Source: Bacillota bacterium
Lineage (GTDB): Bacteria; Bacillota; Clostridia; Christensenellales; JAEXRW01
Assembly (NCBI GenBank): GCA_023454175.1
Contig: JAEXRW010000025.1
Coordinates: forward strand, 62,001-126,000
Length of the DNA: 64,000 nucleotides
Reading direction: 5' to 3'
Every line of letters starts with the position of its first letter. The first letter of the stretch is position 1. Of this stretch, positions 34,501 to 42,543 are shown piece by piece. Under the pieces are notes generated by a model that searched no databases, was not told where the DNA came from, and saw only the letters and a program-made list of their open reading frames with translations. The position numbers and the translations under genes are program-made.

Positions 34501-36175
34501 GGAAAGGTCGGGTTACAACTTCGGCGGGTGGTACACGGGGCGTGACGGCGCAGGGACGGAATTCAAGGCCGACACGACGGTAACGGGAAGCATCCGTGTG
34601 TATGCAAAATGGAACACCTACAGCTACACGGTGGACTTTGACAAGACGGACGGCGAAACGGAAGCGAGCCCGAACAGCAAGACCGTCGCAACCCCCGACA
34701 TCAACGTAGGGACGCTGCCAGCGCCGCCGACAAGGACAGGTTACAACTTCGGCGGGTGGTACACGGGGCGTGACGGAACCGGGACGGAATTCAAGGCCGA
34801 CACGACGGTAACGGGAAGCATCCGTGTGTATGCAAAATGGAACACATACAGCTACACGGTGGACTTTGACAAGACGGACGGCGAAACGGAAGCAAGCCCG
34901 AACAGCAAGACGGTGAATACACCCGACATCAACGTGGGGACGCTGCCAGCGCCTCCGGCGAGGACAGGTTACAACTTCGGCGGGTGGTACACGGGGCGTG
35001 ACGGTGCAGGGACGGAATTCAAGGCCGACACGACGGTAACGGGCAGCATCCGGGTATATGCAAAATGGAACACATACAGCTACAAAGTGGATTACGTGAG
35101 TGGGGGAGCGCCCTATGGCAGCAAGACAGTAGATTCGCCTGCCGTCAACGTAGGGGCACTGCCGACACAGCCGACCAAGACAGGGTATAACTTCGGCGGA
35201 TGGTTCACGGGCCAGAACGGGACAGGTACGGAATTCAAGGCCGACACGACCGTAACGGGACCGATCACCGTCTACGCCTACTGGGCACCGTACAGCTATA
35301 CAGTGACCTTTAACAAGAACGGCGGAGACACCGACGCAACCCCTGCAACCAAGACGGTAGCCTCCCCCAGCACGAACGTGGGGATGCTGCCTGCGCAACC
35401 CAGCAGGACGGGATATGAATTCCAGGGATGGAAGACATCGGGCGGGACAGACTTCGACGCCAGCACGACGGTAAGCGGAAACATGACGGTATTTGCACAA
35501 TGGAAGATCAAAACCTTTACCGTGACATTCAACCCGGGGCTCCACGGCGAGCTGGATCCCAATTCCCCGAACGGGCTGGTGCAGACGGTGGAATACAATA
35601 AGAACGCACTGCCGCCGGTGATCGACACCGACCCCGGCTACAGATTCCTCGGCTGGAACGTATCCTACAACAATGTGACGGGCGACATCACCATAACGGC
35701 AAGGTACGCCATACGGACCTATACGCTGACGGTGAACGTGCAGGGCAACGGCACGGTAACGGGTATCGCGGGGACGTACAACTACGGGACGGTGATAGAC
35801 CTGGGAGACGCCGGGGTGACCCCGGCGAACGGATACCAGTTCACAGAATTCCGCAACGCCGACGGGGATCCGGTCACGAGCGTGACCCTGTACGGGAACA
35901 GGACGGTGACGGCGGTATTCACGGCCGTGGCGGTAACGCCGCAGGGCTCACCCGCCGCATCGCCCGCAGCATCCCCTGCCGGAACCCCGGCGCCCACGCA
36001 GAACATCCCTGAGAACCAGGTGCCGCAGGCGGGCCCGGGCAACCAGGGACAGGGAAGCGGATTCTCCCTGTACTGGCTCTTCCTGATCATCGGGCTGCCG
36101 CTGATCATACTGGCCATCCTGCTCTTCATCATCCTGGGCAAGAGAAGGAAGAAGGAAGAGGAACAAGCACAATAA
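31529..36175 (+). CDS. Giant surface protein with InlB-type B repeats, TM-anchored (1548 residues)
   Basis: ATG with AAAGGGG about nine bases upstream. A signal peptide (MKKTLTVILALVMVLVLAG) leads into at least 14 repeats of the Listeria-Bacteroides InlB B-repeat type (Flg_new), each ending in patterns such as GYNFGGWYTG...F-AD-TVTG-I-VYAKW. Early repeats are divergent (FDAGLHGKIG..., FDAWDHGTIDG...). Two ~140-residue blocks near residues 530-730 are near copies, and four 76-residue units near 879-1182 are almost identical. The end is a Pro/Ala/Ser linker (SPAASPAASPAGTPAPT), a transmembrane helix (LFLIIGLPLIILAILLFIIL) and a basic tail GKRRKKEEEQAQ. No LPxTG motif is present. It is probably an adhesin or matrix protein displayed under c-di-GMP control. 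Confidence 0.92.
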   Translation: MKKTLTVILALVMVLVLAGIPNTAMAQPGLIKCTVSYNGNGNTSGSPPGDTKYDWMTTATVQGYSNLQKTGYTIIGWKDDSGNIRQPGFTWTILLSTEFDAVWKANTYEITFDAGLHGKIGTSQTYKVNADYNTTPSAPTNVNADTGWRFTGWSPTVTTVTGPTTYTAQYVQQYKITFDAGTKGHFPEGQYRYVYKDINTTPADPRGDIILNTGYVFTGWDPATITPATAAKTYTALTDLRNYTVTFDAWDHGTIDGNRTKGVSVKHGATAAAPTVTPNTGYRFNHWQESINNITGNKTVHAIYDCLTTYYLVHGTIGGQRTLTVPAPDSDGDWDSTFDVYDVDVIDPDDIVPDAGYDFDEWSDWDFNHFDSFHTNEPESVTAEYDYTEYEITFKITAGKGTFAENGSDTITKMVPKRATPTAPAVNAATGWALAGWAPDIHAATSKQTYTAKFNPEYTVRFMDGSSLVTTRKVTLPDTTVGTLPAVPPVTGYTPDGWATSTGTPFYGTTTVNADITVYAQRHPNYIYTVTFMDGATTVGTRTVTSPDTHVSSLPNLPAPPSGQINEYWQYGGAQFTTSTTVSASITVTPKRHTAYVYTVTFKDGATEFTRTVTEPATTVSDVPTVPYVYGFTADGWKAEGASTFFSTTTPVTGSITVLAVRHPDYEYTVTFMDGTTTVDTRTVTSPATTVSSLPNLPAPPAGQINEYWQYGGAQFTTATTVSGSITVTPKRHTAYVYTVTFKDRTSESTRTVTEPATTVTPFPADPTNTGYNFGGWFTQPNGAGDRVTASTTITHSMDVYAYWANYSYKVTYMSKGSEYTNQMVNSPNVNVGALPAEPVNLGYKFGGWYTGVDGTGTEFKADTTLTGPITVFANWLNYSYTVNFDKTDGETEASPNSKTVATPDYNVGTLPAPPTRTGYNFGGWYTGRDGTGTEFKADTLVTDSIRVYAKWKTYSYTVDFDKTDGDTEASPNSKTVATPDINVGTLPTPPERSGYNFGGWYTGRDGAGTEFKADTTVTGSIRVYAKWNTYSYTVDFDKTDGETEASPNSKTVATPDINVGTLPAPPTRTGYNFGGWYTGRDGTGTEFKADTTVTGSIRVYAKWNTYSYTVDFDKTDGETEASPNSKTVNTPDINVGTLPAPPARTGYNFGGWYTGRDGAGTEFKADTTVTGSIRVYAKWNTYSYKVDYVSGGAPYGSKTVDSPAVNVGALPTQPTKTGYNFGGWFTGQNGTGTEFKADTTVTGPITVYAYWAPYSYTVTFNKNGGDTDATPATKTVASPSTNVGMLPAQPSRTGYEFQGWKTSGGTDFDASTTVSGNMTVFAQWKIKTFTVTFNPGLHGELDPNSPNGLVQTVEYNKNALPPVIDTDPGYRFLGWNVSYNNVTGDITITARYAIRTYTLTVNVQGNGTVTGIAGTYNYGTVIDLGDAGVTPANGYQFTEFRNADGDPVTSVTLYGNRTVTAVFTAVAVTPQGSPAASPAASPAGTPAPTQNIPENQVPQAGPGNQGQGSGFSLYWLFLIIGLPLIILAILLFIILGKRRKKEEEQAQ
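34163..35074 (+). repeat. Four tandem 228-bp near-identical coding repeats
   Basis: Units start at 34163, 34391, 34619 and 34847, each beginning TACAGCTA and encoding a 76-residue InlB-type repeat (YSYTV-FDKTDG-TEASPNSKTV...). The unit from 35075 continues the phase but diverges. Such identity favours gain or loss of units by recombination. Confidence 0.9.
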
Positions 36176-36190
36176 TACATCATTCAATGA

Positions 36191-36219
36191 GGAGCGCTCC
36201 TGACGGGGCGCTCCTTTGA
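36191..36219 (+). terminator. Terminator-like hairpin after the giant surface protein
   Basis: GGAGCGC/GCGCTCC stem followed by TTTGATT. It directly abuts the dispersed repeat, and GGAGCGCTCC appears again at its far end (36433-36442). Confidence 0.75.
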
Positions 36220-36432
36220 TTGTCAAAAAATGTGGCAAAAAAGTGGATGAACCACTTTCAGCCACTTTTTTGAGCTTTACCATGCAGGTTTGTTCACCAC
36301 AAACCTTTATGAGAGGTGTCATCCTGCTCCAGGGCGCGTCGCGTGTACACGCCGCCAAAAATGACGGATTTGATTTGTGAATGCATAGTTAGCCAATTGC
36401 TGTTTTTCACTCAAGGTTTTTTGATAGCCTGA
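36220..36432 (+). repeat. Dispersed terminator-associated repeat, copy A (213 bp)
   Basis: Begins TTGTCAAAAAA and ends TTTTGATAGCCTGA. It contains AAAAAAGTGG...CCACTTTTTT and matches copies B (57659-57834) and C (51403-51502) over long blocks such as GACGGATTTGATTTGTGA and TAGCCAATTG. It is bounded on both sides by GGAGCGCTCC. It has no open frame. Confidence 0.85.
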
Positions 36433-36988
36433 GGAGCGCTCCATTTACATAGAACAAGCCTGCCCGGAATGGCTCGATACAGCGGCGCAGCCGCGGCCGG
36501 GCATTCCATGACAGCTCTGCAATGCAGCCCTTCGTTGCGCATCACGCCCGATCCCTGCTGCGCCTTTGTCCATACGACATTCGACAGTTAAACCATTTCA
36601 TACTGGCCTGGCAAATCCGGACTAGAGAATAGCTAACAGATTTGGAAAGCGGCGAACCGGAGGAAAGAAAAGGCCATGTTCCCCCGGCTTGGAACCATCT
36701 GCATCGCCTGCGTTGTATATGACAAGGAATGATCCCCCGGGACTGCAGCTGCCAAGCGATCTTCAAATGAACAGCGGCATTACCGTCTCCCGATACGGAA
36801 ACGCGGAAACGTTCTATGCTCAATAACACCTGCCCGCGAATAACCGGACCCTTTAAAACGGAATACCGCTTTCCTGCATTTTTCCGGCGAAGACATACAG
36901 CGCGGACTGCTTTGCATCCAGCGCCCGGGTTACAACCGTTTTGGATCGCTATAAACAGAATGTAACAGTATCCTATAAAATAAGAGAG

Positions 36989-37017
36989 TTGACGTAACTA
37001 ATCAAATGCACTATACT
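36989..37017 (+). promoter_or_regulatory. Promoter of the ROK regulator gene
   Basis: TTGACG (36989-36994), 17-bp spacer, TATACT (37012-37017). ATAAGAGAGTTGA occurs both at the -35 and again at about 37059-37072. Confidence 0.8.
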
Positions 37018-37071
37018 AAAAATACAAAGGACGAAAGTCCTAATATTTGGCGCCAATTAATAAGAGAGTTG

Positions 37072-37087
37072 AATAAAGTACTTTATT
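37072..37087. promoter_or_regulatory. 16-bp palindrome, likely ROK operator
   Basis: AATAAAGTACTTTATT is a perfect palindrome in the 5' leader, 13 bp before the ROK start codon. An ACTTTATAA-type half site is repeated after the promoter of the transporter operon (about 42475-42500). Autoregulation by the ROK protein is inferred. Confidence 0.6.
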
Positions 37088-37099
37088 AGGGGCCAAAAT

Positions 37100-38329
37100 T
37101 TGCTTACCACTTCCACCATCCGAAAAAACAATATGCTGGAGGTCTTCAGGGTCATAAAACGGAAACGTATCGTTTCCAGACCCGAGATAGCGCAGCAAAC
37201 AAACCTGACCAACGTAACGGTGAGAAAGATCATCGGGGAACTGATGAAAAGCAATATCGTTATGGAGGAGGGTTATGCAAAATCCTATGGCGGACGCAAA
37301 GCACTTCTTTACCGGCTCAATAAAAACGCCTGCTTCATCATCGGCATAAACATGAAGATCAACAGTATTACGATAGACCTGTTTGATTTGGAAGCCACCA
37401 AGGTGTTCAAAGGGAATCCGGTTTGCCTGAAGGACAGCCAGAGCGTGGAAAACACGATCTGGACGCTTCTCAGAAGCATCCACAGATTGATCAAGGATAC
37501 TGCAGAGAAATACCACCACATCATCGGGATCGGTGTGACCCTGCCTGGCAGAATCGATCATGAGAAAGGCCTCGTTTCCCACCTGACCCATCTGGACAAC
37601 TGGGTAAATATCCCCCTGAGGGATATCATTGAGGCGGAAACAGGCATACCGACTTGTATCGAAAGGGATACGAACTCGCATATTTCCTATTTGAAATGGC
37701 TGGATATCACTGAGAACAGGCCAAACGTCGTATATTGCAGCATCGGAGAGGGCATCGGTTCCGCGGTGATGATAGAAGGCAGCGTGTACCATGGCGACCA
37801 CGGGCTGGCCGGTGAACTGGGGCATACGACGCTGAACCCTGACGGGCCGAAGTGCAGCTGCGGCAACTATGGATGTGTGGAATTGTACACCTCCAACAAG
37901 GCGATCCTGAACTATTATCGCGAGAACCTGCCGGAATCAGGCAACCGGATATCCGATATCCTGGGTCTGCTGCAAAGCGGAAACGATGAGGCGGATATCA
38001 TCGATATACTCGCAAAACAAGCCCTGGGCGGAGATGCGGATGCAGACAGAGCCTTTGCAAAGGCCTCAGGCTATATCGGATGCTACATCGTGAATATCAT
38101 AAACAGCTACAATCCTTCCCTGATCATATTGGAATGCAGATGGATGCGCATAGTCGGGAGACTATTTGATGAAATTTTAAGGAAAATATTTGAAAGCACC
38201 GCGCTGATCAATATGAATGATGTAAAAATCATACTGAATCCGGTCGAAGATATTTTCAGCTTTGCTTCCTCCACGATCGTACTCGAACAACTCTTTTCAA
38301 AGGTCAAAAACAACAGGCTCATCGGGTGA
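37100..38329 (+). CDS. ROK-family transcriptional regulator
   Basis: TTG start with AGGGG eight bases upstream; an in-frame ATG 33 bp later has no good site. The 409 residues begin with a winged helix-turn-helix (RPEIAQQTNLTNVTVRKIIGELMKS) and continue as a ROK domain with ATPase-like glycines (GIGVTLPGRIDHEKGLVSHL, GEGIGSAVMIEGSVYHGDHGLAGELGHTTLNPDGPKC) and the zinc-binding signature CSCGNYGCVE. ROK repressors (NagC/XylR type) release DNA on binding a sugar or sugar phosphate. It heads a 14-kb carbohydrate locus and probably controls it. Confidence 0.92.
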   Translation: MLTTSTIRKNNMLEVFRVIKRKRIVSRPEIAQQTNLTNVTVRKIIGELMKSNIVMEEGYAKSYGGRKALLYRLNKNACFIIGINMKINSITIDLFDLEATKVFKGNPVCLKDSQSVENTIWTLLRSIHRLIKDTAEKYHHIIGIGVTLPGRIDHEKGLVSHLTHLDNWVNIPLRDIIEAETGIPTCIERDTNSHISYLKWLDITENRPNVVYCSIGEGIGSAVMIEGSVYHGDHGLAGELGHTTLNPDGPKCSCGNYGCVELYTSNKAILNYYRENLPESGNRISDILGLLQSGNDEADIIDILAKQALGGDADADRAFAKASGYIGCYIVNIINSYNPSLIILECRWMRIVGRLFDEILRKIFESTALINMNDVKIILNPVEDIFSFASSTIVLEQLFSKVKNNRLIG

Positions 38330-38356
38330 ACACAAACTTTTATGGGGGAATAAAAA

Positions 38357-39199
38357 ATGCCATTGGTAAACCTGCAAAAAGTACTGGAACAAGCGGAACG
38401 GGGGAATTACGGCGTCGGAAGCTTTGATGTATTTAACCTCGAAACGCTGTGCGGTGTACTAGAAGCCGCCGAAGAGAAAAAATCTCCCGTGATCATCGCA
38501 TACGGTGAGGAATTTGATAAACTGGCGGGTATCGAAAACCTTGCGACCATCATGATCAGAATGGCCCAGAACGCATCTGTACCTGTGGTCATACACCTCG
38601 ACCACGCCATGACATATGAATACGTCCTGCGCGCGGTGAACAGCGGCTTTTCATCTGTCATGATCGACGCATCCATCAAACCGCTGCAGGAAAATATCGA
38701 TATCACACAGCGCGTTGTACAGGTTTGCCGTACCTTCAATGTTTCTGTGGAAGCGGAACTGGGCCACGTATCGGGCCTGGAAGGGCTATACGAGCGGGAT
38801 GACTACATCTATACCGACGTAAACGAAGCTGCCCGATTTGCCCGGGAGACAGGCATCGATGCCCTGGCGGTAGCAATCGGCACGGTACACGGCGTATACA
38901 AGGAGAAACCCAGACTGAATCTGCAGCGCCTGAAAGAAATAAAACAGGCTGTGAAACCTTACCTGGTACTGCACGGGGGATCGGGCCTTTCGGAAGATGA
39001 TTTCAAACATACCATCCAAAACGGCATATCCAAAGTGAATATTTTCACGGACCTGCTGGTGGCCGCCATGGACCGTATCCGCAGGGACGCCGACGACAGA
39101 ACAATCTCCTATACCAAACAGAGCGTAAGAATAGCTGATGCTGTGAAACGGGAAACGATCCGGAAAATGGAGATATTCGGAAGCTGCGGGAAAGCATAG
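38357..39199 (+). CDS. Class II ketose-bisphosphate aldolase
   Basis: ATG with GGGGG about nine bases upstream, 27 bp after the ROK gene. The 280 residues match class II fructose/tagatose-bisphosphate aldolases: GVGSFDVFNLETL, the zinc His and catalytic Asp in VVIHLDHAM, SVMIDASIKPLQENI, VEAELGHVSG, the IGTVHGVYK zinc His, VLHGGSGLS with the third zinc His, and KVNIFTDLL. It cleaves a phosphorylated ketose into dihydroxyacetone phosphate and an aldehyde. The nearby DhaK/DhaL-type kinase may make its substrate. The exact sugar is not known. Confidence 0.93.
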   Translation: MPLVNLQKVLEQAERGNYGVGSFDVFNLETLCGVLEAAEEKKSPVIIAYGEEFDKLAGIENLATIMIRMAQNASVPVVIHLDHAMTYEYVLRAVNSGFSSVMIDASIKPLQENIDITQRVVQVCRTFNVSVEAELGHVSGLEGLYERDDYIYTDVNEAARFARETGIDALAVAIGTVHGVYKEKPRLNLQRLKEIKQAVKPYLVLHGGSGLSEDDFKHTIQNGISKVNIFTDLLVAAMDRIRRDADDRTISYTKQSVRIADAVKRETIRKMEIFGSCGKA

Positions 39200-39272
39200 A
39201 CGGACACTCCACAATGATGACGCTACTATTCACATGAATGACGGCATAAATATTTCCGATCGGAGGGTTAAC

Positions 39273-40556
39273 ATGAGGGACCAGTCAGTTTTCGGGGAGA
39301 GCACACAAAAGTGGCTGCTCAACGATATGGCAATAAACCAGGCGGACAGGCGTATCCTCCGGGAGTTTGCCAAGAAGGTATTGGACCTGTCCCGGAGGCC
39401 CATAGAGGCGGAAAAGAAAAAACTATGGCTTTCCCACAACAAGCTGAACCCGACAAGGCCGCTGATCTTCTGCGATCCTGAAAACGGATGGAACGAGATC
39501 ATACCCGAAGAGGACCTGCACTGCAGCAGCGAACTGGCCAGGACCTGGGAGAACCATCTGCGCAAGGAGATATTCTGGGGAGAGCAGATGGGCGACGACC
39601 GGGTCATCGAATCCTTCTTCAATGTATATTATTCATATGAGGATTCGGGGTGGGGGCTGCACGAGACACAGATCAAACATGAGGAGCAGGGCTCGTACAA
39701 CTGGATCCCGGCCCTGGCGGAATATGAGGAGTTCAGCAAGCTGAAATTTCCCGTCATCACCGTCGACCATGAGACGACCGGGAGGATCCGCCAGTTGGCG
39801 GAAGAGACATTTGGGGATATCCTGAATGTGCGGCTGAAGGGGCAATGGTGGTGGTCCATAGGGCTGACGTATGTACTGGTAAACCTGCGCGGGCTGGAGC
39901 AATGCATGCTGGACATGTACGATTACCCCATGGAACTCCACCGGCTGATGGCCTTCCTGCGCGACGGGTTCCTGGCAAAGCTGGATTTTCTTGAAACCAA
40001 CGGGCTGCTCAGCCTGAACAATGATGAAACGTATGTGGGCTCCGGGGGGTTTGGCTTCACGGACGAACTTCCCGCCAAAGACTTTGCCGGCAAGGTCCGG
40101 ACAAAGGATATGTGGGGGTTCCTGGAGAGCCAGGAGACTGTATCCGTTTCCCCGGGGATGTTTGAGGAATATGTCTATACCTACCAGCTGCCCATCCTTG
40201 AACGCTTCGGGCTGAACTGTTACGGCTGCTGTGAACCTTTGGACCAACGCTGGCACATCGTAGAAAAAACACCGAACCTGCGGCGTGTGTCGGTATCCCC
40301 GTGGTCAAACCTTGCATGCATGTCAGAGAACCTTAACAGCAAATACATCTTCTCCATGAAGGTGAACCCCTCTTCCCTGGCAGTGAAGAACATGGATGAG
40401 GGCGCTGTGCGAAAGGAAATCCGTGACGCGTTTACAATCACACGCGATAACAGGGTGGAAGCGATCATGAAGGACAATCATACGCTGGGAGGGGGTCCTG
40501 ACAACGCGATCAGGTGGTGCAGGATCGCAAGGGAGGAAGCAGGGGCCATAGACTGA
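39273..40556 (+). CDS. UROD-fold protein 2 (LRELAKKV...EKKKLWLSHN family)
   Basis: The ATG at 39273 has GGAGG six bases upstream, giving 427 residues. The opening DRRILREFAKKVLDLSRRPIEAEKKKLWLSHNKLNPTRPLIFCDPENGWNEI is the mark of a long UROD/MetE-like TIM-barrel family in anaerobes. Later motifs include WWWSIGLTYVLVNLRGLEQCMLDMYDYPMELHRLMAFLRDG, a NCYGCCEPLDQRW segment with paired Cys (possible metal site), and KVNPSSLAV. Members are annotated as uroporphyrinogen decarboxylase-like or methyltransferases without proven reaction. It lies between aldolase and DhaK genes in the same direction. Confidence 0.85.
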   Translation: MRDQSVFGESTQKWLLNDMAINQADRRILREFAKKVLDLSRRPIEAEKKKLWLSHNKLNPTRPLIFCDPENGWNEIIPEEDLHCSSELARTWENHLRKEIFWGEQMGDDRVIESFFNVYYSYEDSGWGLHETQIKHEEQGSYNWIPALAEYEEFSKLKFPVITVDHETTGRIRQLAEETFGDILNVRLKGQWWWSIGLTYVLVNLRGLEQCMLDMYDYPMELHRLMAFLRDGFLAKLDFLETNGLLSLNNDETYVGSGGFGFTDELPAKDFAGKVRTKDMWGFLESQETVSVSPGMFEEYVYTYQLPILERFGLNCYGCCEPLDQRWHIVEKTPNLRRVSVSPWSNLACMSENLNSKYIFSMKVNPSSLAVKNMDEGAVRKEIRDAFTITRDNRVEAIMKDNHTLGGGPDNAIRWCRIAREEAGAID

Positions 40557-40750
40557 CATTCGCTGTAAATAGGTGCAATAATGGCTTATGCCACATTTTG
40601 CTGTATTGCCCACGTTATGACATGATAAAAAATGTGAAGCTTGTTACCAATTAACTATATAATCATAACCCCTTTTGCCTGAGGACAATTACCGTTCGAC
40701 AGAAGCGAACCAGCGCCGCTACACTATTAATTTGATGGGAGGCCAAGGAC

Positions 40751-41749
40751 ATGAAAAAAATCATCAATGATCCGGCCAATTGTGTTCAAGAGACCATCGA
40801 TGGGTTCCTCTCAGCTTACGGGCGCATGTATGAACGAATAGAGGGCGTGAAAGGCGTCATTTACAAAGACCGTAGACGGGATAAGGTGGCGCTGGTAGTA
40901 GGCGGGGGAAGCGGCCATGAACCCCTGTTTATCGCCTTTATCGGCAAAGGGTTGGCCGACGCGATCGCAATGGGCAATATCTTTGCTTCTCCCGACCCGG
41001 ACACCATCTCGCAGGTGGCCAAGGCAGCCGACAACGGGAAGGGTGTGCTTTTCATCTATGGAAACTATGCGGGGGATATTTTGAATTTCGATATGGGCGA
41101 AGAGATATGCCAGGAGGACTATGGTATCCGCACTGCCCATGTACGGGTACATGACGACTGCGCCTCCGCACCGCCCGACAGGCTTGCGGACAGGCGGGGG
41201 ATCGCGGGGGATGTATTTGTCATAAAAGTCGCAGGCGCGGCCTGCGAGGAGGGCCTGCCTTTTGAAGAGGCCATCCGTATCACAAAAAAGGCACGGGACA
41301 ATACCCGCTCCATCGGCATCGCGACTTCGCCCGGGTCCATGCCCGGAGGCGGCCCGACCTTTACCCTGCCCGATGATGAGATCGAATTCGGAATGGGGAT
41401 ACACGGCGAACCCGGCATCAAACGTGCGAAGATGATGAAGGCCGATGACCTGGTCGATTTCCTGTGTGAAAAGATCCTGGAGGATATGCCGCTGTCCGCA
41501 GATGATGAGATCTGCCTGCTGATCAACGGACTGGGCTCCACTACACTCATGGAACTGATGATCATCTGCCGCAGGACGAGCGAGATCCTCAAATCAAGAG
41601 GCCTGATCCTGCATGATACGGATGTGAACAGTTTTTGCTGCTGCCAGGAGATGGGCGGGTTTTCCATCACACTGATGAAACTGGACGAAGAACTCAAAAA
41701 GTATTATGACATGCCCTGCTTCAACCCGTATTACACGAAAGGATGGTGA
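40751..41749 (+). CDS. dhaK: Dihydroxyacetone-kinase subunit DhaK family protein
   Basis: ATG with GGGAGG about eight bases upstream. The 332 residues match DhaK: KKIINDPANCVQETIDGFLSAYG, VALVVGGGSGHEPLFIAFIGKGLADAIAMGNIFASPDPDTI, GVLFIYGNYAGDILNFDMGEE, DDCASAPP, RRGIAGDVFVIKVAGAACEEG, and the substrate-binding His in GIHGEPG. DhaK holds the ketone substrate, classically dihydroxyacetone, in a covalent link to this His. No DhaM phosphotransfer subunit is present, so the pair with DhaL may use ATP directly or act on another ketose, as reported for DhaK-like erythrulose kinases. Confidence 0.92.
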   Translation: MKKIINDPANCVQETIDGFLSAYGRMYERIEGVKGVIYKDRRRDKVALVVGGGSGHEPLFIAFIGKGLADAIAMGNIFASPDPDTISQVAKAADNGKGVLFIYGNYAGDILNFDMGEEICQEDYGIRTAHVRVHDDCASAPPDRLADRRGIAGDVFVIKVAGAACEEGLPFEEAIRITKKARDNTRSIGIATSPGSMPGGGPTFTLPDDEIEFGMGIHGEPGIKRAKMMKADDLVDFLCEKILEDMPLSADDEICLLINGLGSTTLMELMIICRRTSEILKSRGLILHDTDVNSFCCCQEMGGFSITLMKLDEELKKYYDMPCFNPYYTKGW

Positions 41750-41754
41750 ACGAT

Positions 41755-42387
41755 ATGCCGCTTTCGATCGAACAGACACGGGAAATGCTCCTATACGTTG
41801 CAAAGCGTGTAATCGAAAACAAGCAGCTGCTCACCGAGAAGGACAGCGCCATCGGCGACGGGGACCATGGGACCGGCATGGCTGCGGGCTTTGGAAAAGT
41901 CATCGAAAAGCTGACGGACATGCAGGCCGGCACCATCAATGAACTGTTTACCGCCACCGGAAGGACGCTGATCTCGACGATGGGCGGGGCCTCGGGGATC
42001 ATTTTCGGGACCATGTTCCATGGAGGAACCAAGAGCATGGCGTCCATGGCGGAAATGGATGAACGATCATTTGCCGACCTCTTCTTCTTTTCCTTAAAGG
42101 CAATCAAGGAACGAGGCGGCGCGGAACCCGGCGATAAAACGATGGTAGATGCATTTGAACCGGCTGCTATGTCCATGCGGCAGGATCCAACGCCTGGTTT
42201 TCCCGCCATGCTGGAGCGGGCCGCAGCGGCAGCAAAAGCGGGGATGGAACGCACCAAAGACCTGGTCGCAAAGTATGGCAGGGCAAAATCGCTGATGGAA
42301 CGGTCGATCGGCCATGAAGACCCGGGCGCCGTTTCCGTATGGATCATTTTCCAGGCGATGCATGCCTATGCCGCGGAAAATCTATGA
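41755..42387 (+). CDS. dhaL: Dihydroxyacetone-kinase subunit DhaL family protein
   Basis: I use the ATG at 41755; an ATG at 41743 overlaps the dhaK stop but sits too close to its AAAGG. The 210 residues show the DhaL nucleotide and magnesium motif DSAIGDGDHGTGMAAGF with its conserved Asp residues, then STMGGASGIIFGTMFHGGTKSM, PGDKTMVDAFEPAAMS, and GRAKSLMERSIGHEDPGAVSVWIIF. It supplies the nucleotide-binding half of the kinase with DhaK. Both genes run in the same direction as the aldolase. Confidence 0.92.
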   Translation: MPLSIEQTREMLLYVAKRVIENKQLLTEKDSAIGDGDHGTGMAAGFGKVIEKLTDMQAGTINELFTATGRTLISTMGGASGIIFGTMFHGGTKSMASMAEMDERSFADLFFFSLKAIKERGGAEPGDKTMVDAFEPAAMSMRQDPTPGFPAMLERAAAAAKAGMERTKDLVAKYGRAKSLMERSIGHEDPGAVSVWIIFQAMHAYAAENL

Positions 42388-42436
42388 CAAAATCCGACAG
42401 CAACAGCGCATCTGCGGCACTGAAACAAAAAGACAA

Positions 42437-42465
42437 TTGACAATGTAAATGAAGGTGTATATAAT
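42437..42465 (+). promoter_or_regulatory. Consensus promoter of the second sugar ABC operon
   Basis: TTGACA (42437-42442), 17-bp spacer, TATAAT (42460-42465): a perfect sigma-A promoter. Downstream, ACTTTATAA and ACTTTTTATAA (about 42476-42498) resemble half of the palindrome before the ROK gene, in a position suited to repression. Confidence 0.88.
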
Positions 42466-42543
42466 TAAAATAACCACTTTATAAAACACTTTTTATAATG
42501 TATAAGTAAAGCCTTTCTTTATTAATTGTAAGTAGGTGGTTAG

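Larger units (their letters stand above)
36176..37099. other. Intergenic region with terminator, dispersed repeat and ROK promoter
   Basis: The terminator (36191-36214) and the dispersed repeat (36220-36432) are listed separately. From about 36443 to 36985 I see nothing gene-like; a 95-codon minus-strand frame there has no ribosome-binding site. The ROK promoter and palindrome occupy the end. Confidence 0.5.

Noticed and set aside
34163..35074. Regularly spaced repeats considered as a CRISPR-like array
   Set aside because: Units are 228 bp, contiguous, in frame and protein-coding; there are no spacers or cas genes.
34124..35545. Minus-strand open frame of 473 codons across the InlB repeats
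   Set aside because: It is a repetitive antisense shadow of the tandem coding repeats, without start signals.
36542..36829. 95-codon minus-strand frame in the gap before the ROK gene
   Set aside because: No start signal or family resemblance; composition looks non-coding.
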